Assembly (NCBI GenBank): GCA_046705265.1
Contig: JBJKQL010000014.1
Location: 1-54,297 of the forward strand
Length of the DNA: 54,297 bases
Source: JAJYTL01 sp046705265
GTDB taxonomy: Bacteria > Pseudomonadota > Alphaproteobacteria > Ferrovibrionales > Ferrovibrionaceae
Direction: 5' to 3'
Shown: piece by piece, positions 1 through 8,767 of the stretch
Layout: every line of letters starts with the position of its first letter
Numbering within the stretch: position 1 is the stretch's first letter
Notes under the pieces: generated by a model
What the model was told of the DNA's origin: nothing
Databases searched by the model: none
Seen by the model: only the letters and a program-made list of their open reading frames with translations
Translations under genes and position numbers: made by a program

Positions 1-1
1 G

Positions 2-166
2 CAGCAACGCTATAACTTCGCTTATGAGCAATGCATGTATGCCAAGGGTAATCGCGTGCCGGCGTATTCCGGCTATACCGGGGGCTCCAACTACCAGCAG
101 TACAACGAACCCGCTCCGCCACCGCCGGCACCCGGGGCACCGCCCCCGCCGCCGCCAAGCCATTGA
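2..166 (+). CDS. C-terminal fragment, glycine-zipper-type envelope protein
   Basis: Only the last 54 codons are present; the 5' part lies outside the window. The fragment has a tyrosine- and glutamine-rich stretch around an AYEQCMYAKGN motif, then a proline-rich tail ending in PPPPPPSH and a TGA. The QQCMYAKGN-like ending is familiar from small alphaproteobacterial glycine-zipper outer-envelope proteins. The glycine zipper itself would be upstream and cannot be seen, so the family call rests on the tail alone. No function can be assigned. The reading frame is open from base 2 with no start codon. Confidence 0.5.
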   Translation, partial: QQRYNFAYEQCMYAKGNRVPAYSGYTGGSNYQQYNEPAPPPPAPGAPPPPPPSH

Positions 167-286
167 GGCTTCGGCGCAAAGCGCGACCGGAAACCCCATC
201 TGATTTGTCGATGTGACGTTGGTTCCCTTTTTCCCTCACCCTGATGGGAGAGGAGCGGCGGAAATGTCGCCCCTTCGTCCTCGGCG

Positions 287-1687
287 TCAGGCGTCCGACG
301 GGTGGTGCTTCTGCCAATCAGTCGCCTGTTCGAAGGCCCAGCCGATGCGAAGCGCCATGGCTTCGTCGTAGCCGCGGCAGACGACGTGCAGCGAGGTTGG
401 CAGCCCGCCCGCGGTCATGCCGTTCGGGAGGGCAAGCGCGCAAAGATCGAGGAAATTGACGGCGCGGGTAAACACCGCCGGTGTTCCTGACTGATCGACG
501 TCGGGAAGGGGGATCGCCGCCGTGGCCGTGGTCGGCGTCAACAGCGCATCGACCTCCGTCCAGAGTGGCTCGAAGCTCGCCTTGATCGCCTCCCGCTCAC
601 GTAGAGTATCGAGGTAGTCCCGCGCCGACACCGTCTTGCCCGCCAGAATCCGCGGCCGCACGGCTTCGTCCAGCGGAAGCTCGGGACGATCCGCCAAATC
701 GCCCTCGAAATGATAGGCTTCGCTGCTCATGATACGCCCCGTGAGCGACGCAAAATCGGCGAGCTTGCGCGGCAAGGCGACGTCCACGATGCGGCCCCCC
801 AAACTTTCGAGCACGTTGAGGGACTGGTCATAAGCGGCGAGCACTTCGGGGGCGACGCCGGCCCGATCGGCCGCCGCGAGACGGCCGAGGCGAAGCCCGG
901 CGATCCCGCGTTTTAGGCCGGGCAACGGGTCTTCGACGGGCCGCAACAGGGTCTTTGGATCTTGTTCATCGGGCCCACCGAGAAGGCGGTAGAGCAGCGC
1001 CGCGTCCTCGACCGACCGGGTCATCGGACCCGGGGTGTCGAGCGTCGAGGAAAGCGGCAGCACGCCATGGGTGCTGATGCGGCCGATCGTGGTCTTGAGA
1101 CCCGTGATACCGCACCAGGACGCGGGCAGGCGCACCGAGCCGCCGGTGTCGGTGCCGATCGCCCACGGCACGAGGCCAGCCGCGACCGCGACGCCGGAGC
1201 CGCTGCTCGATCCGCCCGGCGTGCGGTGGATCGCGCGGTCCCATGGGTTCCACGGCGTTCCCATGTGCTGGTTGGTGCCCCAGCCGCCCATGGCGAACTC
1301 GACCGTATGGGTCTTGCCGATGATGATGGCGCCGGCTGCGATCAGACGCGCGGCTAAGGTCGCGGTCAACGGCGAGACTCGTCTTTCCCAAACCTTGCAG
1401 CCGCCGGTCGTGACGCGGCCCTCGATCTCGACCAAGTCCTTTAGCGCGATCGGGATCCCGTGAAAGGGACCGACGCGATGGCCGGCCTTGATCGCCTTGT
1501 GCGCCGCTTCGGCGGCAAGGCGCGCGTCCTCGGCATACAACGCGACGAAGGCTTGAAGCTTCGTCTCCTGCCTTTCGATGCGGTGGAGCAGCGCTTCGAC
1601 CAAGTCGACGGGCGACAGCCGCCTCGCGACGATTTCCGGGCTCAAGACATGGACGGGGGCAAAGACAAGATCGGCGATCGCGGACAT
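287..1687 (-). CDS. Amidase (amidase-signature family)
   Basis: A 466-residue amidase-signature hydrolase that would cleave a carboxamide to the acid and ammonia. The Ser-cisSer-Lys triad is visible: Lys83 in IALKD, the cis-Ser in GGSSSGSG (160-164), and the nucleophile Ser184 in GTDTGGS. The start is the ATG at 1687. The open frame runs back to 1819, but that extension lacks family character. The gene ends about 150 bp before nothing else on its strand and lies downstream of boxB in the same direction, so it may be read with boxC-boxB. An aryl amide such as benzamide would give benzoate for the neighbouring pathway, but that substrate is only inferred. GatA is unlikely because no gatB or gatC is nearby. 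Confidence 0.85.
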   Translation of the reverse strand: MSAIADLVFAPVHVLSPEIVARRLSPVDLVEALLHRIERQETKLQAFVALYAEDARLAAEAAHKAIKAGHRVGPFHGIPIALKDLVEIEGRVTTGGCKVWERRVSPLTATLAARLIAAGAIIIGKTHTVEFAMGGWGTNQHMGTPWNPWDRAIHRTPGGSSSGSGVAVAAGLVPWAIGTDTGGSVRLPASWCGITGLKTTIGRISTHGVLPLSSTLDTPGPMTRSVEDAALLYRLLGGPDEQDPKTLLRPVEDPLPGLKRGIAGLRLGRLAAADRAGVAPEVLAAYDQSLNVLESLGGRIVDVALPRKLADFASLTGRIMSSEAYHFEGDLADRPELPLDEAVRPRILAGKTVSARDYLDTLREREAIKASFEPLWTEVDALLTPTTATAAIPLPDVDQSGTPAVFTRAVNFLDLCALALPNGMTAGGLPTSLHVVCRGYDEAMALRIGWAFEQATDWQKHHPSDA

Positions 1688-1843
1688 AAACGCCTCGTAA
1701 TGGAAGGATACATCGGGGCAAACGGCGGAGCGATGGGCCAGCACGTATGGGCTGGGTTGACGGACAAGCCGCAATGAGCCCTCGAGGCAAAGTTTCCGCC
1801 GCACCTTCGCTGGCGTCAACCGGACGATGAGCGCGGCGTCGAT

Positions 1844-3259
1844 TTATTCCGAGCGAAGGTAGGGAAAGTTGATGGCTTGGCCGTTGATGCCGCGGACCGG
1901 CGGCGCGATCCAGCCGGCAAATTTGCCGGGCTCCGTCACCGGCGTCATCAGCGAGACAACGAAAGCGCGGTCGGCATCGGTCGGCAGCCACTCGCTCTCG
2001 CGCTGCCGCCATTCCTCGGCGCTTATGATCTTTCCTTCGGGCGTAACCGAGGCGCCGGCGAAACTGCCGATCTGGCGATGGAAACCCCGATGCGGAAGTT
2101 TGAATTCGAAGTCGATCCCGGCGTCTTGCAAGACCCGGTTCCAACGCCGGATGCCCTTGCCGCAATCGGCGACGTAATCGTCTTGAAGTCGCGCGTTCAG
2201 CGCGAGCAGCGCCGGCGCCTCGCGCTGCTTGATTTCGGCGTCGACGAATTCGGTCACCGCGTAAGTCGCGTCCTGAAGCTTGTGGTCGTCGTCGAGTTCC
2301 TCTTCCTTGTAACGCCCCTTGATTCCGGAAGTGTAGGCAGAAGCCGCATTCGTGGAAATTTCCGCGCCGAAGAGATCGAGCGAGACCGAGAAATGAAAAT
2401 TGAGATAGCGCTGCATGAGATCGAGGTCCATGCCGCCATAAGGACCGACGCGATCGGTATCATGCTGTTTCATCAGTTCGGCGGTGCGACGCGCAATGCG
2501 CGCAATGCCGGTGTCCCCGACGAACATGTGATGCGCTTCTTCGGTCAGCATGAAGCGGCAGGTGCGGGCCAAAGGATCGAAACCCGATTCCGCGAGGCTT
2601 GCAAGCTGGTACTTGCCGTCGCGATCAGTAAAGAACGTGAACATGAAGAGAGACAACCAGTCCGGCGTCTTCTCGTTGAAGGCGGTGAGGATGCGCGGCC
2701 GGTCGCTGTCGCCCGATCGACGCTCAAGAAGCTGTTCCGCCTCCTCGCGGCCGTCGCGGCCGAAATAGGCGTCGAGCAGATAAACCATGGCCCAGAGATG
2801 CCGGCCCTCCTCGACGTTGACCTGAAACAGGTTGCGGAGATCATAGAGCGAGGGTGCGGTACGGCCGAGAAAACGTTGTTGCTCGACTGACGCCGGTTCG
2901 GTATCGCCTTGGGTCACGATCAAGCGGCGCAGCATGCCACGATGCTCGCCCGGCACTTCTTGCCAGGCCGGTGCGCCCTTGCTGTCACCAAAGGCCACTT
3001 TGCGTTCGGCTTCGGGCTCGGCGAGAAAGATGCCCCAGCGGTATTCCGGCATTTTCACATGGTCAAAATGCGCCCAGCCCTTGGCGCCGACTGCGACCGC
3101 CGTGCGCAAGTAGACGTTGCGGCTCTGGAATCCGGCGGGTCCCATGTCGCCCCACCATTCGAGGAATTTCGGTTGCCATTCGCCAAGCGCCCGCAACAGG
3201 CGCGGATTGTCGGCAAGATCGACGTTGTTCGGGATTCGCGCCAAGTAATCAACGACCAT
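1844..3259 (-). CDS. boxB: Benzoyl-CoA 2,3-epoxidase, oxygenase subunit BoxB
   Basis: A 471-residue class I diiron oxygenase. With the reductase BoxA it turns benzoyl-CoA, O2 and NADPH into 2,3-epoxybenzoyl-CoA. The N-terminus (DYLARIPNNVDLADN) is typical of BoxB. Candidate iron ligands are Glu121, Glu151 and His154 (EEGRH), Asp212, and Glu241 and His244 (EEAHH); this spacing fits the known BoxB site. The ATG shares one base with the TAA of boxC (TAATG), so the two are translationally coupled. No boxA is present in the window, so the electron donor must be encoded elsewhere or replaced. Confidence 0.95.
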   Translation of the reverse strand: MVVDYLARIPNNVDLADNPRLLRALGEWQPKFLEWWGDMGPAGFQSRNVYLRTAVAVGAKGWAHFDHVKMPEYRWGIFLAEPEAERKVAFGDSKGAPAWQEVPGEHRGMLRRLIVTQGDTEPASVEQQRFLGRTAPSLYDLRNLFQVNVEEGRHLWAMVYLLDAYFGRDGREEAEQLLERRSGDSDRPRILTAFNEKTPDWLSLFMFTFFTDRDGKYQLASLAESGFDPLARTCRFMLTEEAHHMFVGDTGIARIARRTAELMKQHDTDRVGPYGGMDLDLMQRYLNFHFSVSLDLFGAEISTNAASAYTSGIKGRYKEEELDDDHKLQDATYAVTEFVDAEIKQREAPALLALNARLQDDYVADCGKGIRRWNRVLQDAGIDFEFKLPHRGFHRQIGSFAGASVTPEGKIISAEEWRQRESEWLPTDADRAFVVSLMTPVTEPGKFAGWIAPPVRGINGQAINFPYLRSE

Positions 3260-4917
3260 TATGCCCTCCGCTTATCGAAATCTGGGCGGCGACCGGTACC
3301 GTAGACCGTGAGCGCTCCGTCTTCGCCCATCGCGTTGGGACGCTGGAAGATCCAGTTCTGCCATGCCGACAGCCGGGCGAATATTTTGCTTTCCATGGTT
3401 TCGGGTCCCGCAAACCGGAGGGAGGCCTCAAGCCCGGTCAAGGCATCCGGCGAGTAGGCCGCCCGTGTCTCGAAGGCGAGCCGCACCTCGTCCTCCCAAT
3501 CGATGTCGTCAGGAGTGAAGGTGACGAGACCACGCTCCGCCGCAGCCGCCGCATCGAACGCCGCGCCGATTTCGGCCCGTAGGGCCCTAACGTGCTCCGG
3601 GGCGCTGAGGAAACGGCTTTCCAACCGGCTCAAACCGTTGGCCATGGGGAAGGTGCCGAAGTTCCGCTCGCTCAGGCGCACCACGGCGGACGGGCGGTTA
3701 TTACCGGCCATTGCTCCGTCAAGCATGAAGGAGCGGTCGGCGGCAAGGACGATTTCCATAAGCGTGCCGGCAAAGCAGGAACCCGGCTCGATCAAGGCGA
3801 AGATCGACCGCGCGCTGAGATCGAGGCGTTTCAAAACTCGCTTGACGAAAAGCGTGATCTCGCGGGAGAGCCAGTTCGATGCCGTCTCATGCAGCAGCCG
3901 GTCGTAGGCGAGCACGCTTTCGCCGTCGCCTTGCGTCCGGAAGGCCCAGCTGCCGATCGTGGGCTCATTGAAGCGGAGATGGAGGAGCGCATCGTCCACC
4001 TCGCGCGCCAAGGCGAGGGGCCAGAACGCCGTGCCTTGCGTCTGTATGCCGGCGATATCACGAGGCGGCGGCGCGGCCGGCCCGGAAAGCGTGAAGGCCG
4101 CGAGCGAAAGGGTGCGATCGATCTCGACGCTCACGTTGGAATAGGTCAACCGATTGCCCTCGATATTGCGCGCAAGGGGCGTCCAGGCGATGCCCTTTGC
4201 TGCCGACGGCCGGTCCGACGCCGCGGCGCGTTCATTCGCGCGGCGAAGCGCAACATCCTGCAACTGGGTCCGAGGCACGACTTCGTCCACGAGGCCCCAT
4301 TCGACCGCGCGCTTGCCCTTGATCCCTTCTTCGGTGGTGCAGAAAAAGTCGGCGCGGTCACGGCGCACCTTGCGCTTGTCGACAAGCCGCGTCAGCCCGC
4401 CAGTGCCGGGCAAGACGCCGAGAAGCGGCACCTCCGGCAGTGACACCGCCGTCGCACCGTCATCGGCCATGAGAATATAGTCGGTCGCGAGCGCAAGTTC
4501 ATAGCCGCCGCCAGCACATGGCCCATTGACGGCGGTGATATAGACTTGGCCTGATTCTGCCGTGCTTTCCTCGATCGCGTTCCGAGTCTCGTTGGTGAAC
4601 TTGCAAAAGTTCACCTTCTCCACATGGCTGGACTGGCTCAGCATGCGGATATTGGCGCCCGCCGAGAAGACTCGTTCCTTCCCCGAGGTCACGATCACCG
4701 CTTTTACCTCGGGATGTTCGAAGCGAAGCCGCTGCATGGCATCGAACAGCTCGATATCGACACTGAGATCATAGGAATTGAGCTTGAGCTCGTAGCCCGG
4801 CTTGAGGCCGCCGTCCTCGGCAACGTCGAGAAGGAGTCTTGCCACCGGTCCCTCGATCTCGAGCTTCCAATGACGATAGCATTGCGGGTCGGTGGTGAAG
4901 TCGATCACGCTGTCCAC
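3259..4917 (-). CDS. boxC: Benzoyl-CoA-dihydrodiol lyase BoxC
   Basis: A 552-residue crotonase-fold enzyme that hydrolyses and cleaves 2,3-epoxybenzoyl-CoA to 3,4-dehydroadipyl-CoA semialdehyde and formate. Family features are the YRHWKLEIEGPVA start, SYDLSVDIEL, an oxyanion-hole region around SGKERVFSAGANI, and a second crotonase-like half. A GTG start at 4917 is chosen: AAAGG lies at the right distance upstream and the product then begins VDSVIDF, like known BoxC. The frame stays open to 5112, but that extension would use up the promoter region and meet the start of the divergent bclA. The stop overlaps boxB. Confidence 0.93.
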   Translation of the reverse strand: MDSVIDFTTDPQCYRHWKLEIEGPVARLLLDVAEDGGLKPGYELKLNSYDLSVDIELFDAMQRLRFEHPEVKAVIVTSGKERVFSAGANIRMLSQSSHVEKVNFCKFTNETRNAIEESTAESGQVYITAVNGPCAGGGYELALATDYILMADDGATAVSLPEVPLLGVLPGTGGLTRLVDKRKVRRDRADFFCTTEEGIKGKRAVEWGLVDEVVPRTQLQDVALRRANERAAASDRPSAAKGIAWTPLARNIEGNRLTYSNVSVEIDRTLSLAAFTLSGPAAPPPRDIAGIQTQGTAFWPLALAREVDDALLHLRFNEPTIGSWAFRTQGDGESVLAYDRLLHETASNWLSREITLFVKRVLKRLDLSARSIFALIEPGSCFAGTLMEIVLAADRSFMLDGAMAGNNRPSAVVRLSERNFGTFPMANGLSRLESRFLSAPEHVRALRAEIGAAFDAAAAAERGLVTFTPDDIDWEDEVRLAFETRAAYSPDALTGLEASLRFAGPETMESKIFARLSAWQNWIFQRPNAMGEDGALTVYGTGRRPDFDKRRA

Positions 4918-4988
4918 CTTTTGCCTTTGTCTTGGCGCATCCCGGTCATGCCTTCGCCTGATTTCCGGCCGCCCCGGGGTCGACGGTG

Positions 4989-5017
4989 TTGGAAATTGGT
5001 ATTCGAAGGCGTATATC
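4989..5017 (+). promoter_or_regulatory. Putative sigma70 promoter of bclA
   Basis: A -35 box TTGGAA (4989-4994) is followed by a 17-base spacer and a -10 box TATATC (5012-5017); each matches four of six consensus bases. An inverted repeat CGAAG-N8-CTTCG (5004-5008 and 5017-5021) lies across the -10 box and could be a repressor site. Another TTGGAA on the opposite strand (5035-5040) may serve boxC. Sequence inspection only. Confidence 0.4.
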
Positions 5018-5078
5018 TTCGCTAACTTGACCGGTTCCAAATCAAAAGGCAAGCGAAAGCAACGCCCGGCAAACGAAA

Positions 5079-5093
5079 GTTCGAGTGTCGAAC
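5079..5093. promoter_or_regulatory. Perfect inverted repeat, candidate operator before bclA
   Basis: GTTCGA-GTG-TCGAAC is a perfect 6-bp inverted repeat with a 3-base spacer. It lies between the putative promoter and the GGGAGG ribosome-binding site of bclA. The position suits a roadblock operator. Box clusters are often controlled by a BoxR-type regulator that responds to benzoyl-CoA, but no regulator gene is in the window and the repeat is not a known BoxR site. Confidence 0.35.
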
Positions 5094-5110
5094 CGATAGG
5101 GAGGAAACTC

Positions 5111-6712
5111 ATGCCTCAAACCTCAGCCCCAACCGGCCACCAGGAGCCAGTCCGTCTGCCCCGGCATTACAATGCGGCCAGTCATTTTATCGATCGGCAC
5201 CTCGCTGCGGGCCGTGGCGACAAGATCGCGATCATCGATGATCGCGGGGGCTACAGCTATCGCGATTTGGCGACGCGCGTGAATCGTGCCGGCAACATGC
5301 TGAAAACTTTGGGCGTAACGCAGGAACAACGCGTTGCGGTCTGCCTTCTTGATAGCATCGACTTTCCGGCCGTCTTCTGGGGCACGATCAAGATCGGCGC
5401 GGTGCCGATCGCGATCAACACGCTGCTGACCCCCGCCGACTACGATTTCATGCTGCGCGATAGCCGCGCGCACGTTCTCGTGGTCTCGTCGGAACTCGAG
5501 GAAAAGTTCCGCCCGATCCTTCGCGGTCAACCCTATCTCAAGGCGGTGATCGTTTCAGGCACGAAAGCCGAAACACTGCGCCCGCAAGCGAGCCTCACCC
5601 ATCTTTGCGACGTCGCCAGTGATCGACTTGATCCTGCGTCAACGGTCGTGGATGAGCCCGCCTTCTGGCTTTATTCCTCGGGCTCGACCGGTGCGCCGAA
5701 GGGAGCCGTGCATCTCCATGGTGATCTGGTCCAGACGGCTGTGCTTTATGGCGAGAACGTTCTCGGCATCCGCGAAGACGACATCGTGTTCTCCGCCGCG
5801 AAACTCTTTTTCGCATACGGCCTCGGAAACAACTCGACCTTTCCGCTGCATGTCGGAGCGACTGCGGTGCTGATGGCGGAGCGGCCGACGCCCGCCGCGG
5901 TCATGCGGGTCATGAAAGCCCATCGGCCGAGCATCTTCTATGGCGTCCCAACGCTCTATGCCGCGATCCTCGCCGATCGCGCTCTCGGCCCGGCGGGCGG
6001 CCTGAGGATCTGCGTCTCGGCCGGCGAGGCGCTTCCGGAAGACATCTCCCGGCGCTGGAAAGAGCGTTTCGGGGTCGAGATTCTCGATGGTATCGGCTCC
6101 ACCGAAATGCTGCATATCTTCGTCTCTAACCGACCGGATGAGATCCGCTACGGCACCACCGGCAAACCGGTGCCAGGCTACGAAGCGAAAATCGTGACCG
6201 AGAACGGCACCGAAGCCGCAGTTGACGAGATCGGCGAGCTTCTGGTGCACGGACCGTCCTGCTCGCCTTATTACTGGAACAATCGCGAAACATCCTTGAA
6301 CACTTTCCATGGCCCTTGGACCCGGACCGGCGACAAGTACAGCCGCGATAGGGATGGCTTTTTCCGTTATGCCGGCCGCACCGACGACATGATGAAAGTG
6401 AGCGGCATTTGGGTTTCCCCCTTCGAAGTTGAATCGGCATTGATGGCGCATCCGAAGATTCTCGAAGCCGCCGTCGTCGGCGTCGCCGACAGCGATGACC
6501 TGATCAAGCCGAAGGCCTTCGTCGTCCTAAGCGAAGGCGAGGCCGGATCCGACGAACTGGCGGAGGAGATCAAGGCCTTCGTCAAGGACCGGCTCGCACC
6601 CTATAAGTACCCCCGCTGGATCGAGTTCCGGAGCGAATTACCGAAGACCGCGACGGGCAAGATTCAGCGCTTCAAGTTCCGCGAAGCCGAAGCCAAAGTC
6701 GGCTCCCGCTAA
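5111..6712 (+). CDS. bclA: Benzoate-CoA ligase
   Basis: A 533-residue acyl-adenylate ligase that makes benzoyl-CoA from benzoate, ATP and CoA, the entry step of the box pathway. The AMP-binding loop YSSGSTGAPKG is at about 188-198, the GIGSTEMLHIF motif follows the substrate pocket, and the C-terminal LPKTATGKIQ carries the catalytic lysine. The ATG at 5111 follows a strong GGGAGGAAACTC ribosome-binding site; an upstream in-frame start at 4892 would run through the promoter region. The gene is divergent from boxC. A close relative acting on hydroxy- or aminobenzoate cannot be excluded, but boxBC next door favours benzoate. Confidence 0.92.
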   Translation: MPQTSAPTGHQEPVRLPRHYNAASHFIDRHLAAGRGDKIAIIDDRGGYSYRDLATRVNRAGNMLKTLGVTQEQRVAVCLLDSIDFPAVFWGTIKIGAVPIAINTLLTPADYDFMLRDSRAHVLVVSSELEEKFRPILRGQPYLKAVIVSGTKAETLRPQASLTHLCDVASDRLDPASTVVDEPAFWLYSSGSTGAPKGAVHLHGDLVQTAVLYGENVLGIREDDIVFSAAKLFFAYGLGNNSTFPLHVGATAVLMAERPTPAAVMRVMKAHRPSIFYGVPTLYAAILADRALGPAGGLRICVSAGEALPEDISRRWKERFGVEILDGIGSTEMLHIFVSNRPDEIRYGTTGKPVPGYEAKIVTENGTEAAVDEIGELLVHGPSCSPYYWNNRETSLNTFHGPWTRTGDKYSRDRDGFFRYAGRTDDMMKVSGIWVSPFEVESALMAHPKILEAAVVGVADSDDLIKPKAFVVLSEGEAGSDELAEEIKAFVKDRLAPYKYPRWIEFRSELPKTATGKIQRFKFREAEAKVGSR

Positions 6713-6733
6713 GCCACGACCCTGCCATCCTGG

Positions 6734-7567
6734 TCAGAGGATTTCGAGCGGCGTAGGCCGCGTCGGCGGTGGAAAGGCATGATCGAGCGCCGCGTATTCT
6801 TCCGCTGAAAGCGCGAGATGAGCGGCGGTGAAATTGTCCCGCACATGATCGGGCGACATGGCCTTGACCACCGTAAAGACGGCCTTTTCACGGAGCACCC
6901 ATGCAAGCGCGAACGCGGCCGGCGAAACGCCGCGTTCGCGGGCAAGGTCGACCAGCGTGCGATCCTTCAAGATCCGGCCCTGGTCGAGAGGCGAATAGGC
7001 CATCAGCGGAATTTTCCGCTTACGCTGCCAAGGCAGAAGTTCCTTTTCAACGCCACGGCGCGCGAGGTTGTAGAGCACCTGGTTGGTGGCAATTCCATCG
7101 CCTCCCGTGAGCGCCAACGCCCGCGCCATGTCGGCGGTGTCGAAGTTGCTGACGCCGAAGGCGTGAATCTTTCCCGCCTTTTCGAGCGCAAGAAAAGCCT
7201 CGATGGTCTCGGCAAGTGGCACCGAACCCTGCCAATGGAGAAGAAAAAGATCGAGGTGGTCGGTTTTCAGCCGTTTCAAACTCTGTTCACAAGCGGCAAC
7301 CGTACCGCGCCGGCTCGCATTCTGCGGCATGACTTTGCTCACGAGATAAACGTCGTCTCGACGGCCGGCGATAGCCTCTGCGACAATGGTCTCCGCCTCG
7401 CCCGAGCCATAAAGTTCGGCGGTATCAATCAGCCTAAAACCAAGATCGAGACCGAGGCGAAGCGCCGCGATCTCGTTGTCCCGATCACGCTTCCGCTCAC
7501 CCATGCGCCAAGTGCCGAGACCGAGAACCGGCACCCGTTCACCGCCGCTAAGTTCAACCGTTCGCAT
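6734..7567 (-). CDS. Aldo/keto reductase
   Basis: A 277-residue NAD(P)H-dependent oxidoreductase of the AKR superfamily with a (beta/alpha)8 barrel. The catalytic tetrad is recognisable: Asp in LIDTAELYGSGEAE, Tyr in the same block, Lys in LVSKVMP and His in FLLHWQG. The late ITVVK-like cofactor motif appears as VFTVVKA. The ATG at 7567 is preceded by GGGAGAGC; the longer frame to 7786 overlaps the next gene. It lies 29 bp downstream of the enolase-superfamily gene on the same strand and is probably co-transcribed. The substrate is unknown; a sugar or keto-acid pathway is likelier than the box pathway. Confidence 0.88.
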   Translation of the reverse strand: MRTVELSGGERVPVLGLGTWRMGERKRDRDNEIAALRLGLDLGFRLIDTAELYGSGEAETIVAEAIAGRRDDVYLVSKVMPQNASRRGTVAACEQSLKRLKTDHLDLFLLHWQGSVPLAETIEAFLALEKAGKIHAFGVSNFDTADMARALALTGGDGIATNQVLYNLARRGVEKELLPWQRKRKIPLMAYSPLDQGRILKDRTLVDLARERGVSPAAFALAWVLREKAVFTVVKAMSPDHVRDNFTAAHLALSAEEYAALDHAFPPPTRPTPLEIL

Positions 7568-7596
7568 GCGCTCTCCCTTGTTGCCGCTCGCACCGC

Positions 7597-8694
7597 TCAA
7601 GAGGCGCTCGCAACGCGGTAAGGTTCGATCTTGTCGTAGTCGAAGGTAAAGCCGATGCCCGGCCGGTCCGGCACCGAAATCATGCCGTCCTGATCGGGCG
7701 TCATCGCCTCCTTGAACAGCTGGCCGAACCACGGCATGTGCTCGACATAAGTGGCATTCGGTGCCGAAGCCACGACATGCAGGCAATGCTCAGTGAAGAG
7801 GTGCGGCGAGACGCGCAAATTATGCACCGCCGCGAGGGCAACCGCCTTGCGCATCTCGGTAAAACCTCCCATACGTTGCAGATCGGGCATCAGAATGTCG
7901 GCGGCCTTGGCGGCGATAAAGGACTGCATGCCGAGGCTGGTGTAGTCCGTCTCGGCGCTCGCGACCGGCATATCGAGCGCCGCCGCGACCTGAGCCGAGC
8001 CGGAAAAATCTTCCGTCGGCACCGGCTCCTCGAACCACGTGAGATCGAATCGTTCGAGCTTCCGCCCAAGCCTGATGGCATGATCGGCGGCAAAGGCCTG
8101 ATTGGCGTCGACCAAGAGGCGGATATCTGGCCCGATGGCCTCGCGCACTGCGGCGACGCGCTCGATATCCTGTGCCACCTCGGGCTTGCCGATGCGAAGC
8201 TTGACGGCGCGAAAGCCTTGCGCGACGAAGCGCTTCGCCTCGGCCGCAAGCGCGTCCGGCGGGGAATTCAGCCAAAGCCCCCCACTCGCGTAGGTCGGCA
8301 CGCTGTCGCGGCAGCCGCCAAAGAGCTTATAGAGCGGAAGGTTGGCATGCTTGCCGATGATGTCCCAAAGGGCGACATCGATCGCGGTCATGACGATGAT
8401 GGAAATGCCCCTCTGGCCGAAGAAGTTGAGCCGGCGGAAGAGATCGGCCCAAATGCGCTCGACCATATGTGGATCCTGGCCGATTACCTCGGGCATCAGG
8501 CTTCGCGTCAGCGCTTCGAGAGCCTTGAGTTTGTCGATGCCGAAACAGAACACATAGCCTTCACCGCGCAAACCTTCGTCGGTGGTGAGCGTCAGTAACA
8601 AGCACGCGACTGTGCGGATATCGTGAATCGACGTCTGCACGGGCGTCGCCAGCGGCAAATCAACAAGTGCGGTCTCAAAACCGGAAATTTTCAT
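7597..8694 (-). CDS. Mandelate racemase/muconate lactonizing enzyme family protein
   Basis: A 365-residue enolase-superfamily enzyme. Such enzymes take a proton from carbon alpha to a carboxylate, leading to dehydration, racemisation or cycloisomerisation. Visible elements are KLRIG (second-strand base), DANQAF (first metal ligand), WFEEPVP (second), SAETD (third) and a late SPHLFTEHCLH histidine. The ATG at 8694 follows GGGGGAGGAAAA. A sugar-acid dehydratase would fit the reductase just downstream, but the family is too varied to name the substrate. Confidence 0.85.
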   Translation of the reverse strand: MKISGFETALVDLPLATPVQTSIHDIRTVACLLLTLTTDEGLRGEGYVFCFGIDKLKALEALTRSLMPEVIGQDPHMVERIWADLFRRLNFFGQRGISIIVMTAIDVALWDIIGKHANLPLYKLFGGCRDSVPTYASGGLWLNSPPDALAAEAKRFVAQGFRAVKLRIGKPEVAQDIERVAAVREAIGPDIRLLVDANQAFAADHAIRLGRKLERFDLTWFEEPVPTEDFSGSAQVAAALDMPVASAETDYTSLGMQSFIAAKAADILMPDLQRMGGFTEMRKAVALAAVHNLRVSPHLFTEHCLHVVASAPNATYVEHMPWFGQLFKEAMTPDQDGMISVPDRPGIGFTFDYDKIEPYRVASAS

Positions 8695-8767
8695 TTTTCC
8701 TCCCCCACGATTTCGCCGATGCCGCCGCTTGGCAAGACCTGGCGCCATTTTGCTGACGCGGGTGCGT

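Noticed and set aside
1688..1819. N-terminal extension of the amidase
   Set aside because: The added 44 residues are basic and cysteine-containing with no family likeness; the ATG at 1687 gives a normal start.
966..2165. Long open frame on the minus strand across the amidase
   Set aside because: It is arginine-rich, overlaps the amidase in another frame and continues over the boxB end; a shadow of GC-rich coding DNA.
1877..2890. Open frame opposite boxB
   Set aside because: It lies antisense to the well-supported boxB and has no domain; third-position GC bias explains it.
4918..5112. N-terminal extension of boxC to 5112
   Set aside because: It would run through the divergent promoter and touch the bclA start; known BoxC proteins begin near the GTG at 4917, which has its own ribosome-binding site.
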